From the NCBI GenBank assembly GCA_944388135.1, contig CALXHP010000011.1:1-45082 (forward strand): a DNA stretch of 45,082 bases. The letters run 5' to 3'. The notes under the pieces were generated by a model. The model was given only the letters and a program-made list of their open reading frames with translations, was not told where the DNA came from and did no database searches. Each line of letters begins with the position of its first letter. The first letter of the stretch is position 1. Of this stretch, positions 26,656 through 34,058 are shown one piece after another. The stretch comes from an uncultured Gemmiger sp. GTDB lineage: Bacteria > Bacillota > Clostridia > Oscillospirales > Ruminococcaceae. The position numbers and the translations under genes were made by a program.

Positions 26656-26692
26656 CTTCCTATGCCTCGTTTATAACCAAATTCCCTACGGT

Positions 26693-26721
26693 ATTATAGA
26701 AAATGGGCGGCGGACTGTCAA
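26693..26721 (-). promoter_or_regulatory. full-consensus promoter of the anion permease
   Basis: On the minus strand TTGACA (plus 26716-26721), 17 bases, TATAAT (plus 26693-26698): both boxes are perfect at ideal spacing. It is the strongest promoter in the window by sequence and lies 38 bases before the ATG. Confidence 0.85.
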
Positions 26722-26735
26722 TTCTCTTTTTACAC

Positions 26736-26770
26736 AAAAAAGCCCGCCGGGCCCGGAGGTCCGACGGGTT
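26736..26770 (-). terminator. terminator of the TetR/flavoprotein operon
   Basis: Read on the minus strand, AACCCGTCGG and CCGGCGGG form an imperfect stem followed by TTTTTT (plus 26736-26741). It ends 14 bases before the -35 box of the permease promoter. Confidence 0.65.
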
Positions 26771-26786
26771 GGGAGGACTTTGTGGA

Positions 26787-27950
26787 TTATTCCGCAGGGG
26801 GCACGTCGATCTCCATGTCCGCCTGGGGGTAGGTCACGCAGGGATGGATAAAGCCGAACTTCCGGTCGGCGGCACGGCGGCCGTCCCGGCCTTCCGCCAC
26901 CAGATAGTCACCGCCCAGCCATTTGCTGTGGCAGTAACCGCAGCCGCCGGCCCGGCACTTGTTGGGGGCCTGGATGCCGCCCCGCTCCATGGACACCAGC
27001 AGGGTCTCATCCTCCCGGGCGGGGACGGTATAGACCTTGTCCCGGATATGGACCGTGAGGGTGAAGGTGCGGGGATTTTCCACATTCCGGGCACCGCAGC
27101 AGGTGGCGTCCTTGCGCACCGCCTTCACGGGCAGGTTCAGGGGCGCCAGTTCTTTCTGGATAAAGGCGTACATGGCCGCCGGGCCGCAGAGGAAGAAGGT
27201 CACATTCTGCAGATCGGCATACTTTGCCATCAGCTCCGCCGAGACAAAGCCGTGCTCGTAGCCTTCCCGGGTCTCGTCGCTGAGGACGTAGACCACCTTC
27301 AGGGCACCTTCGGCCGCCAGGGCATCCAGCTCGGCCTTGTAGGCCAGATGGGCTTCATCCCGGGCGCCGTAGAAGAGAAGCATTTCATAGCTCTCGTCCC
27401 CCTCCTTCCGGCTCTTGGCCATGGAGAGGAAAGGCGTGATGCCGCTACCGCCCGCCACGCAGACAATCTGCTTTTTGTCCCGCAGGGTTTCGTAGTGGAA
27501 TTCCCCGGCAGGCTCGGTCATAAGGAACCGGTCCCCCACCTTGGCCTGACGGTTGAGATAATCCGAGAAGAAACCGGCATCCTCAATGCCCAGGGTGAGC
27601 TTGTTTTCCAGGGCTTCCCGGGGGCTGGAGGAGATGGAGTAGGGACGGCTGACCACGCTGCCCTCCACACTGCCCTGGAGCGACACATACTGCCCCGCCC
27701 GGAAGAAGGGGAAGGCGTCGGCGTCGGTGCGGCGGAAGGTCAGCTCGGTCATCCGGTCGGTGAGGGCGCGCACGGCGGTGACCTCCACCTCCATCCGGCC
27801 GGGATGGAGGGCTTTGGCCATCTCGTTGACCCGGTAGTGCCGGGGCAGCGGGGTGTCGGCGCCGGAGGCCAGGGCCTGGCGGCGGTTGGGCACCAACTTG
27901 GTGAAGCGGAGCATATCCATAAATCCGAAGATCTGTTTTTTGAAGTTCAT
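26787..27950 (-). CDS. FAD/NAD(P)-binding reductase with C-terminal 2Fe-2S ferredoxin domain
   Basis: A 387-residue electron-transfer flavoprotein. An N-terminal leader (about 1-50) is followed by a ferredoxin-reductase FAD domain with RPYSISSS (102-109), an NAD(P) domain with GGSGITPFLSM (167-177) and FFLCGPAAMY, and a plant-type ferredoxin domain whose cluster ligands are Cys332, 337, 340 and 371. It would take electrons from NAD(P)H and pass them through the cluster to a partner, most likely the flavoprotein encoded one base upstream (TGATATG junction). The ATG at 27950 is preferred over a longer frame that runs into the upstream gene. Substrate of the system unknown. Confidence 0.92.
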   Translation of the reverse strand: MNFKKQIFGFMDMLRFTKLVPNRRQALASGADTPLPRHYRVNEMAKALHPGRMEVEVTAVRALTDRMTELTFRRTDADAFPFFRAGQYVSLQGSVEGSVVSRPYSISSSPREALENKLTLGIEDAGFFSDYLNRQAKVGDRFLMTEPAGEFHYETLRDKKQIVCVAGGSGITPFLSMAKSRKEGDESYEMLLFYGARDEAHLAYKAELDALAAEGALKVVYVLSDETREGYEHGFVSAELMAKYADLQNVTFFLCGPAAMYAFIQKELAPLNLPVKAVRKDATCCGARNVENPRTFTLTVHIRDKVYTVPAREDETLLVSMERGGIQAPNKCRAGGCGYCHSKWLGGDYLVAEGRDGRRAADRKFGFIHPCVTYPQADMEIDVPPAE

Positions 27951-27951
27951 A

Positions 27952-29502
27952 TCACTGCGCCTCCTTCTTGAGATCGCCCACCGTCTGGCGGCCCGACAGG
28001 TCCCCCGACACATAGGCGCTGGAATAGCCGCTGGAACGCATGGCGTAACCGCCGGCGAACCGCAGGCCCGGGCAGAGGGCGGCGTCCTCTTTCATCATCA
28101 TCATGCGGGGCATCAGGCTGTCCCAGTCGGCGGTCTCGTAGCCGTAGATGACGCCCTCGGGGTGGCCGCAGTACCGGGCATAGGTGGTGGGAGACGCCAC
28201 GGCGATCTCCTCGATGGCATCCCGGATCTTGCAGCCGGTCTCCCGCTCAAAGACGGTGATCATATCCTCGGCCACACGGTCCTTGGCCTTGAAGTAGTCG
28301 GTCTCGGACACATTGCCCCAGTCGTCCGACATGAACATGGTGGTGAAATACATCATGCAGGTGCCGGCGGGGGAACACTCCGGGTAGGCGTTGTTCAGGC
28401 AGACGGTGGCCTGGACATGGTTGGTGGACACTTTGCGCATCAGGTCATACTGCCTGGCGGTATCGGCGGTATCGTAGATGAAGTAGTTGTGGCTCTTGAT
28501 GCCCAGTTCCTCGGCGGATTTGTTCAGTCCCAGGAAGAGGGTGAAGCCGCGGCCTGCAAAGGTGCGGGCGTTGGTGGCACGGACCTGGGCTTCGGTGACG
28601 GCCTTCTTGTCCAGCATCTTGCCGAACACCAGGTGAGGGGCGCAGTTGGCAATGACGTGGCGGGTCTCGATGACGGTGCCGTCGGTGAGCTGCACCCCGG
28701 TGATGGCCCGGTTTTCGTCGGTGAGGATGGACGCCGCCTCGGAGTGGTACCAGATGTCGCCGCCCAGTTCCCGGATGCGGGTATCCAGGGCCAGGCTGAT
28801 CTCGTGGGAGCGCATTTTGGGCATCCAGGCATCCCGGGTAATATAGCGGATGACCATGGAACCGTAATGCAAAAAGCTCAGCCGGTCGCAGTCCACCCCC
28901 AGGTAGCACCAGTAGGCGTTGAGGATGTCCTGGGCGGCCTTGGGCATCTTGAGGGCGTCCAGCACCTCATTCACCGAGTAGCTGCCTGCCTTGATGAAGT
29001 TGGGGAAATGGGACTTCATATAGTCGGAGTCGGTGTTGCCGTTCACCGAGTTGGAGTAGGTCTGGGCGTCCCGGACCTCATTGCAGAGCTGGAAGAACTC
29101 GGTCATGGATTTGCGGGAGCCGGGCACATACTGCTCCATCTTGTCGATGAAAGCCTCCACGCCGAAGGGCATCTCGCAGTCGTATTTTTTGTCGGTGGTG
29201 ATCAGGTGGTAAGCCTCGGGGATGCGGACCCAGTCGATCTTGTCCTCCACCCCCAGGTCCCGGAAGAGGGTGCGGATGTCCCCCGGCTCGGTGGGGGAAC
29301 CAAAGTCGTTGAGCTCATGCAGGCTGGCTTCAAATTCGAAGCGGCCCCGCTTGAAGCTGGTGGCAAAGCCGCCGGGCAGGTTGTGTTTTTCCAGCAGCAG
29401 GCAGGAATAGCCCCCCTGCAGCACGCGGATGGCAGCGGTCAAGCCGCCGTTGCCGGCGCCGATGACCACCACGTCATAGCGCTTTGCGGATTGTTTTTCC
29501 AT
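27952..29502 (-). CDS. phytoene-desaturase/RetSat-like FAD-dependent oxidoreductase
   Basis: A 516-residue flavoprotein of the CrtI/retinol-saturase type (COG1233-like). The dinucleotide fold VVVIGAGNGGLTAA is at 11-24, followed by EKHNLPGGFATSF, and the C-terminal FAD-contacting segment is PGLRFAGGYAMRSSGYSSAYVSG. Family members isomerise, desaturate or saturate C=C bonds of hydrophobic polyenes. No carotenoid or isoprenoid gene is near. It is preceded by the TetR gene (17 bases) with AAGGAGG before the ATG, and followed by the ferredoxin-type reductase, so a reductive reaction on a dietary or host lipid-like compound is a reasonable guess. I cannot name the substrate. Confidence 0.88.
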   Translation of the reverse strand: MEKQSAKRYDVVVIGAGNGGLTAAIRVLQGGYSCLLLEKHNLPGGFATSFKRGRFEFEASLHELNDFGSPTEPGDIRTLFRDLGVEDKIDWVRIPEAYHLITTDKKYDCEMPFGVEAFIDKMEQYVPGSRKSMTEFFQLCNEVRDAQTYSNSVNGNTDSDYMKSHFPNFIKAGSYSVNEVLDALKMPKAAQDILNAYWCYLGVDCDRLSFLHYGSMVIRYITRDAWMPKMRSHEISLALDTRIRELGGDIWYHSEAASILTDENRAITGVQLTDGTVIETRHVIANCAPHLVFGKMLDKKAVTEAQVRATNARTFAGRGFTLFLGLNKSAEELGIKSHNYFIYDTADTARQYDLMRKVSTNHVQATVCLNNAYPECSPAGTCMMYFTTMFMSDDWGNVSETDYFKAKDRVAEDMITVFERETGCKIRDAIEEIAVASPTTYARYCGHPEGVIYGYETADWDSLMPRMMMMKEDAALCPGLRFAGGYAMRSSGYSSAYVSGDLSGRQTVGDLKKEAQ

Positions 29503-29519
29503 ACAAACCTCCTTACAGG

Positions 29520-30110
29520 TCACAAAATCAGATTGCGGGAACGCTGCAGCCAGTATTGCAGCTGGGCGTCGTCGGTGATGCCCTTGTAGTGGCGCAGAAT
29601 GATGCAATAAAACTCGGTGAGGTCGGATTCGATCTGGTCCTGGGTGAGTTCGCAGTAGTCGGTGGCCAGCATGACCCCCAGGCCGTAGCAGCGGATCTGC
29701 ATCTGGTGGTGCATCCGGCGGGCGGTCTCGGGGGCCATCTCCAGATTCTGGGAAAGCAGCCGGATGGTCTCGTCAAAGTTGATGTCGTCCAGCAGCGTCT
29801 CGCCGGGTTCCCGGCGGCGCAGGTAGACAAACCGGAAGAGTTCCTTCTCCCGCCGGGCAAAATTCAGGAAATGACGGCCGAACTCCTTGTAGTTGGTGCA
29901 CCGGAACTGAATATAGTGTTCCCGCACATAGGGCAGTAAAGCTGCCCGCAGCTGCTCCACATTTTCAAATTCATAGTACAGCGGCTGGGTGGAGCACCCC
30001 AGCTGGGCAGCGATACTGCGCACCGTCAGGGCCTGTTCCCCCTTTTGCCGGATCACATCGGCTGCTGCACGCAGAATATCCTCCTTTTCGATCTGTTTAG
30101 ACCGGGGCAT
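29520..30110 (-). CDS. TetR-family transcriptional regulator
   Basis: A 196-residue repressor-type protein. The N-terminal helix-turn-helix (about 8-52: IEKEDILRAAADVIRQKGEQ, then VRSIAAQLGCSTQPLYYEF) is typical; the C-terminal helical ligand domain (about 70-190) is divergent. The ATG at 30110 follows AGGAGGG; a start seven codons upstream is rejected. It is the first gene of the operon with the two flavoproteins and its leader holds an inverted repeat (30125-30148), so autoregulation of the whole operon is likely. The inducer is presumably the substrate or a relative of it. Confidence 0.92.
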   Translation of the reverse strand: MPRSKQIEKEDILRAAADVIRQKGEQALTVRSIAAQLGCSTQPLYYEFENVEQLRAALLPYVREHYIQFRCTNYKEFGRHFLNFARREKELFRFVYLRRREPGETLLDDINFDETIRLLSQNLEMAPETARRMHHQMQIRCYGLGVMLATDYCELTQDQIESDLTEFYCIILRHYKGITDDAQLQYWLQRSRNLIL

Positions 30111-30124
30111 AGTCCCTCCTTTTT

Positions 30125-30148
30125 GTAACACATGTTATTTTATGTTAC
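30125..30148 (-). promoter_or_regulatory. candidate TetR operator
   Basis: GTAACA (30125-30130) and TGTTAC (30143-30148) form a perfect inverted repeat with a 12-base spacer, and an inner TGTTA at 30133-30137 makes a second, tighter repeat TAACA-CA-TGTTA. It lies between a TACAAT -10 candidate (plus 30153-30158, with TTGTTG 19 bases upstream) and the TetR ATG, where a bound repressor would block transcription. Confidence 0.6.
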
Positions 30149-30221
30149 TTCTATTGTATCACAGCTTGTTAAAAAAGCAACAAATTTTTGCCCGTTTTGC
30201 TGTTTTTTTATGGTTTTGGTG

Positions 30222-30256
30222 CAAAAAAGAAGGGAGTCCTTGTTTCCAAGGGCTCC
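30222..30256 (-). terminator. terminator of the metallo-hydrolase/YjbR operon
   Basis: On the minus strand GGAGCCCTTG, loop GAAA, CAAGGACTCC (plus 30233-30256), then CTTCTTTTTT. Nine of ten pairs match. It is seven bases beyond the YjbR stop codon. Confidence 0.8.
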
Positions 30257-30262
30257 GCGGGG

Positions 30263-30613
30263 TTATTGTTTTTTCCGTCCGGCTGCTTTGGGGGCCGTAA
30301 GGGCGTAGCTTTCGCCGATGAGCTGAAACACCTCTTCTTCGGTCATGGTGCCGTCCAGCACAATGCCGATCCAGTGGCGCTTGTTCATGTGGTAGGCAGG
30401 CACCACCGCCGGGTAGGTGGATTTCCAGAAATCGCCCCAGCCGGGTTCCGCCTTGACGTTGATCCAAAGGCGGCCCTGGTGTTCAAAGATCATGGCAAAG
30501 GATTTGTGGTTGGTCTTGTGCCGCATGACCGTCCAGTTGGGGTCGTGGAAGGGATAATCCTCCCAGGCGTCGGGCAGCTGCAGGCAGAGGGCAATGGCCC
30601 GGGCACGGTCCAT
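30263..30613 (-). CDS. MmcQ/YjbR-family protein
   Basis: A 116-residue protein of the MmcQ/YjbR-like family (CyaY-like fold). Recognisable features are the start LQLPDAWEDYPFHDPNWTVM, the middle KSFAMIFEHQGRLWINVKAEP and the ending HMNKRHWIGIVLDGTMTEEEV. Members are annotated as DNA-binding on structural grounds but have no settled function. It is 15 bases after the metallo-hydrolase, in the same operon, with GGGGAGGG before the ATG. Confidence 0.9.
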   Translation of the reverse strand: MDRARAIALCLQLPDAWEDYPFHDPNWTVMRHKTNHKSFAMIFEHQGRLWINVKAEPGWGDFWKSTYPAVVPAYHMNKRHWIGIVLDGTMTEEEVFQLIGESYALTAPKAAGRKKQ

Positions 30614-30628
30614 GGCGTCTGCCCTCCC

Positions 30629-31441
30629 CTACAGGTCCAGCGGCACCCCGCTGTGGAGCGGATGCAGCTGATCCCCCAGAATTTCCAGCAGCCGTTCCTG
30701 GGCGGGCTTGCCGGTGCAATGGCCGGTGAAGAACCGGGTGCGGCAGCCTTTCAGCGCCCGGCCGGTGGCCTCGATGGTCTGCCATTCTTCCTCCGTATAG
30801 GGGTCGGCCTGCTTCATGTGGAAGCCGCTGACCGCCACATCGGGGTCGGCGCCAAAAAGGGCCCGGTAACGGTCCAGGATATTGAGGATGCCGTTATGGG
30901 CACAGCCGGAAAGCAGAATTTGCCGGCCGTTCTGGGTGATGACCAGGCACTGTTCATGGGAGAAATCATCCTGTACCCGGCTGCCGTCGGGGGCGGTTAC
31001 CCGCAGTTGCCGGTTGCTTTCCGGCCAGAAGCGCCGCCCCGTAATGCCGGTGAAGAGGAAAAGTTCCTCGTCCAGGCGGCAGTCCCCGTCCAGCAGATGG
31101 AGGTTGGGCAGGTCCAGAATGGCCTTGTCGATGCCGATGTACCGGTCCCCATGGTAGAAATCCCGGCCGGCGCCCCGCTGCATATAGATCTGTGCCCCGG
31201 GGGCCAGTTCCGCCAGCCGCAAAAGACCGCCGGCGTGGTCATAGTGACCGTGGCTGAGCACCACCGTGTCCACCCGGGAAAGGTCCAGCCCCAGGGCGGC
31301 GGCGTTGTCTGCAAAGGCACCGGTGGCGCCGGTATCCAGCAGCAGGGTGTGGCGGGCGGTCTCGATGTAGAGGCTCAGACCGTGTTCATGGGCGCAGCCC
31401 GGCGCGCCTGGGGTGTTTTCGATCAGGGTGATGATGCGCAT
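30629..31441 (-). CDS. MBL-fold metallo-hydrolase
   Basis: A 270-residue metallo-beta-lactamase-fold protein. The metal motif is SHGHYDHAGG with His64, His66, Asp68 and His69; further ligands are expected in GCAHNGI and GFHM. The pattern (LLLDTGATGAFADNAAALG, VVLSHGHYDHAGGL, SGCAHNGILNIL) resembles the archaeal/clostridial group annotated as beta-RFAP-synthase-related, but the activity of the bacterial members is not established. The ATG at 31441 follows CAGGAGGA; the upstream frame extension runs through the promoter. Its promoter overlaps the terminator of the preceding gene. Confidence 0.88.
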   Translation of the reverse strand: MRIITLIENTPGAPGCAHEHGLSLYIETARHTLLLDTGATGAFADNAAALGLDLSRVDTVVLSHGHYDHAGGLLRLAELAPGAQIYMQRGAGRDFYHGDRYIGIDKAILDLPNLHLLDGDCRLDEELFLFTGITGRRFWPESNRQLRVTAPDGSRVQDDFSHEQCLVITQNGRQILLSGCAHNGILNILDRYRALFGADPDVAVSGFHMKQADPYTEEEWQTIEATGRALKGCRTRFFTGHCTGKPAQERLLEILGDQLHPLHSGVPLDL

Positions 31442-31473
31442 GGCGGGGTCCTCCTGTTTTGGTCTTTGGCTCC

Positions 31474-31502
31474 AGTATAACACAAAAGGCGGCGCAGCCC
31501 AA
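31474..31502 (-). promoter_or_regulatory. promoter of the metallo-hydrolase operon
   Basis: On the minus strand TTGGGC (plus 31497-31502), 17 bases, TATACT (plus 31474-31479). The -35 box covers the loop of the terminator at 31482-31513. Confidence 0.55.
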
Positions 31503-31513
31503 GCTGCACCGCC
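31482..31513 (-). terminator. terminator of the OB-fold-like lipoprotein gene
   Basis: On the minus strand GGCGGTGCAGC, loop TTGG, GCTGCGCCGCC (plus 31488-31513), then TTTTGTG. Ten of eleven pairs are Watson-Crick and one is G-T. Confidence 0.75.
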
Positions 31514-31537
31514 CCATGATGTTTGCGTTGTATCCGA

Positions 31538-32356
31538 TCAGCCGGCCACCGTCACAGAAGTGATGTGGGGGTTGGCACCCTCGTACCAGTAGAGGAAGCC
31601 CTCCAGGTCGATGGTCTGGCCCACTTCCAGGTTCTTCACGGCGCTGTACACATCGGTGGTGCTGTCGCAGAGATCGCTCTCCACCGTGAAGTTATAGGTC
31701 TGGCCGTTGTAGGAAACGTTGAAGTAAAGGTCATCGCCCTCCGTGCCGGAACCATCCCAGCCGTACAGGTAGGCGTACTCTTCATCGGAGCCTTCCACGG
31801 TGGAGGGTTCCACGGTCATGCCCTTGAAGGTGACCAGCTCGTTCTGATGGTCGATGAGCTCATCGGTGCCCAGCAGATCGGTGGCGTCCAGGGGCTCGGC
31901 CACGAAGGTGTCGGCGCCGTCCACGAACTCGAAGGTGGCGTCGGCGATCTCCACCTCACCGCTCCACTCGCTCTTGAAGCCGGTCACACGGATGCAGGTG
32001 CCCTCGGTCAGTTTGTCGTAGTCCTCCTGAGAGCAGGCCACGCCGTAGACGAAGTAGGCGCCATCCTGATCCTGCAGGTAAAGGGAAGTCGTGGACTCCT
32101 CCTGGTTCCAGATCTGCTTGGCCTGAACATAAGCCTCGATGGTGACCTCGGTCTCGTTTGCGGCGGCCACATACTCCTCATGGCTCAGCACGGTGCCGGA
32201 AGCGGCGGCCTCGGAAGTGGCAGCCTCGGACTCGGCAGCGGGGGTGGCCTCCGGCTCGGTGGACGACGCTTCGCTGGAAGACGAAGTGCTGCCCGCGCAA
32301 GCGGCCAGAGAGAAGGCCATGCCCAGTGCCATCAGCACAGACAAAATCTTTTTCAT
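31538..32356 (-). CDS. secreted lipoprotein with OB-fold-like repeats
   Basis: A 272-residue exported lipoprotein. The signal peptide ends in LAAC (Cys20), followed by a low-complexity Ser/Glu/Ala/Thr linker (about 21-55). Two similar beta-rich segments follow (about 60-135 and 150-265), with VTIEAYVQAKQIW...SLYLQDQDGAYFVY and VTFKGMTVEPSTV...GQTIDLEGFLYWY, which look like OB-fold strands of the type found in extracellular nucleic-acid or carbohydrate-binding proteins. The protein is very acidic. The ATG at 32356 follows AAGGAGGA. It has its own promoter and lies downstream of the second ABC operon. Function unknown; the OB-fold call is from pattern only. Confidence 0.75.
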   Translation of the reverse strand: MKKILSVLMALGMAFSLAACAGSTSSSSEASSTEPEATPAAESEAATSEAAASGTVLSHEEYVAAANETEVTIEAYVQAKQIWNQEESTTSLYLQDQDGAYFVYGVACSQEDYDKLTEGTCIRVTGFKSEWSGEVEIADATFEFVDGADTFVAEPLDATDLLGTDELIDHQNELVTFKGMTVEPSTVEGSDEEYAYLYGWDGSGTEGDDLYFNVSYNGQTYNFTVESDLCDSTTDVYSAVKNLEVGQTIDLEGFLYWYEGANPHITSVTVAG

Positions 32357-32405
32357 GGTTCTTATCCTCCTTAAAGGACCGCAGTCAGGCGCGGTCACAG
32401 TTTTT

Positions 32406-32433
32406 ATTATACCGCACCCGCCGGGAAAATCAA
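32406..32433 (-). promoter_or_regulatory. promoter of the OB-fold-like lipoprotein gene
   Basis: On the minus strand TTGATT (plus 32428-32433), 16 bases, TATAAT (plus 32406-32411). The -35 box overlaps the stop codon of the upstream binding-protein gene, so the two transcripts may also be continuous; no terminator separates them. Confidence 0.6.
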
Positions 32434-34058
32434 CCTTTTTTGCCTGTGTCAAGGCCGTTTTGCGCCTTTGGCGCCCCCCGGCGGCGCACCGCCTGCCACC
32501 CCACATAGGCAAAGATCAGCACCCAGGCCAGGGCAAGCCCCGCCAGCAGCGCCACGGCGGTGCCGGGCAGCGGGCCCAGATCGGCCTTGCCCCCCGAGGG
32601 GGAGGCGGCATCCAAGTGGTAGAGGGACCGGGTGTCGGCATAGAGGGACTGGATGTAGGCGTCATCCACCGTCTGGCTGCGCCGCACCGATTTGGTCACG
32701 TCCTCGATGAGCTGGCCCGCCGCATCCCGCAGGGAGGCCGAACCGTTGAACACCGCTGTGACGAAGGTATCGTCCAGATGGTCCAGCAGCAGCTGCACGG
32801 CATCCATCTTTACCTGGTAGTGGGTGTCGTTGTCCTCCCCTGCCCGGCTGAGGTAGTCCTGATAGTCGGGGTCAGCCTGTGCCTTGGTGGTCACCGGCAC
32901 ATAGCCTTCGGTCTCGGAGTAGGCGATCTGCACCTTGTCGGTGAGCAGATACTGGGCAAACAGCCAGGAGGCCAGCACCTCCTGGGGGTCCTCCTTGTTG
33001 AAGATACAGACCGACGGCCCCTGGGAGATCATCTGGGGATGGTCGGAGTCAAACTGGGGGATCATCCGCACCTCGGTGTCGAAGGGGACCACCTCGTCGG
33101 CGGCAATATCCATCAGGGGCGCGTCGCTGCCCATCCAGGTGGAACCGGCGGTGGAGTCCACCGCAAAGACGCACTGCCCGGCGTTGAGGAAGTTGGCCGG
33201 GTAGCCGGAAATCTTGAAGGTGGAGAAGGCCCCGGTGGCGGTGTGGGCGGCGATGCCTTCCAGCAGTTCCGTGGTGGTATCGTTGAAGAGCTGGATGTCG
33301 CCGGTGGAGGTGGAGTACCCCGCCCCCTTCTGGCGCAGCATCTGGATCATCATATTGTCGGTGGACTTATAGAGGAAGGGGATCAGCACCTTCTGGCCGT
33401 TGAGGCTGTAGACCCCGTCGGCCCCTTTGGTGGCGGCTGCCGCTTCCGATACTTCCCAGACAAAATCCCAGGTGAGCACGTCGGGGATCTCGTAACCCAG
33501 GGCCTCCACAAAGTCCTTGTTGATGTAGCAGGCCTCGGTGGAGCGCATATAGGGGATGGCGTAGTAGGCGCCCCCCAGGCGGCATTCCTCCAGGAACTGG
33601 GGGACGATCTCCTCCCGGGTGGGGCCGTCGTAAAGGAGCTCGTCGCCCCCCAGGCCGTAGTGCTCGTCGGCGAAGAGATCATCCAGGGGCACCACCACGT
33701 TGTCGCCGGTGAGGTAGGTGGCGATGTGGTCGGGGTAGGTGATGCAGACGTTGGGGGTGGTGCCGGTGGAGATGTTGGTGATGACGTCGTTGTAGATATC
33801 GCCGTAGTCGGTGTAGAGGCGCAGCGTCACCGTGATGTTGGGGTAAAGGGCCTGGAAATCCTCGATGGCCTGCTCATAGATGTCGGTCTGGGTCTTGTTG
33901 GTATCGTTCTTGGCCCAGAAGACCACCTCATAGTTTTTGGTGGTGTCAAAGGAATCCGGCACCGCAAAGGCCGCCTGTTCCCGGCGGCCGTGGCAGCCCG
34001 AAAGGACCAGGGAAGCCGCCAGCAGTGCCGCGGCGCAGAGAGATACAACCTTTTTCAT
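32430..34058 (-). CDS. sugar ABC transporter binding lipoprotein with C-terminal membrane anchor
   Basis: An extracellular binding protein of 542 residues of the UgpB/MalE type (YNDVITNISTGTTPNVCITYP; RSTEACYINKDFVEALGYE). The signal peptide ends in LSGC (Cys22). Unusually, the C-terminus has a second membrane element: a hydrophobic helix at about 500-520 (VALLAGLALAWVLIFAYVGW) followed by basic residues (RRRGAPK). The protein is therefore longer than the 420-450 residues usual for the family and may be held at both ends. It is the last gene of its operon and its start overlaps the permease stop codon (ATGA). Substrate unknown; UgpB-like features would suit glycerophosphodiesters or oligosaccharides. 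Confidence 0.9.
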   Translation of the reverse strand: MKKVVSLCAAALLAASLVLSGCHGRREQAAFAVPDSFDTTKNYEVVFWAKNDTNKTQTDIYEQAIEDFQALYPNITVTLRLYTDYGDIYNDVITNISTGTTPNVCITYPDHIATYLTGDNVVVPLDDLFADEHYGLGGDELLYDGPTREEIVPQFLEECRLGGAYYAIPYMRSTEACYINKDFVEALGYEIPDVLTWDFVWEVSEAAAATKGADGVYSLNGQKVLIPFLYKSTDNMMIQMLRQKGAGYSTSTGDIQLFNDTTTELLEGIAAHTATGAFSTFKISGYPANFLNAGQCVFAVDSTAGSTWMGSDAPLMDIAADEVVPFDTEVRMIPQFDSDHPQMISQGPSVCIFNKEDPQEVLASWLFAQYLLTDKVQIAYSETEGYVPVTTKAQADPDYQDYLSRAGEDNDTHYQVKMDAVQLLLDHLDDTFVTAVFNGSASLRDAAGQLIEDVTKSVRRSQTVDDAYIQSLYADTRSLYHLDAASPSGGKADLGPLPGTAVALLAGLALAWVLIFAYVGWQAVRRRGAPKAQNGLDTGKKG

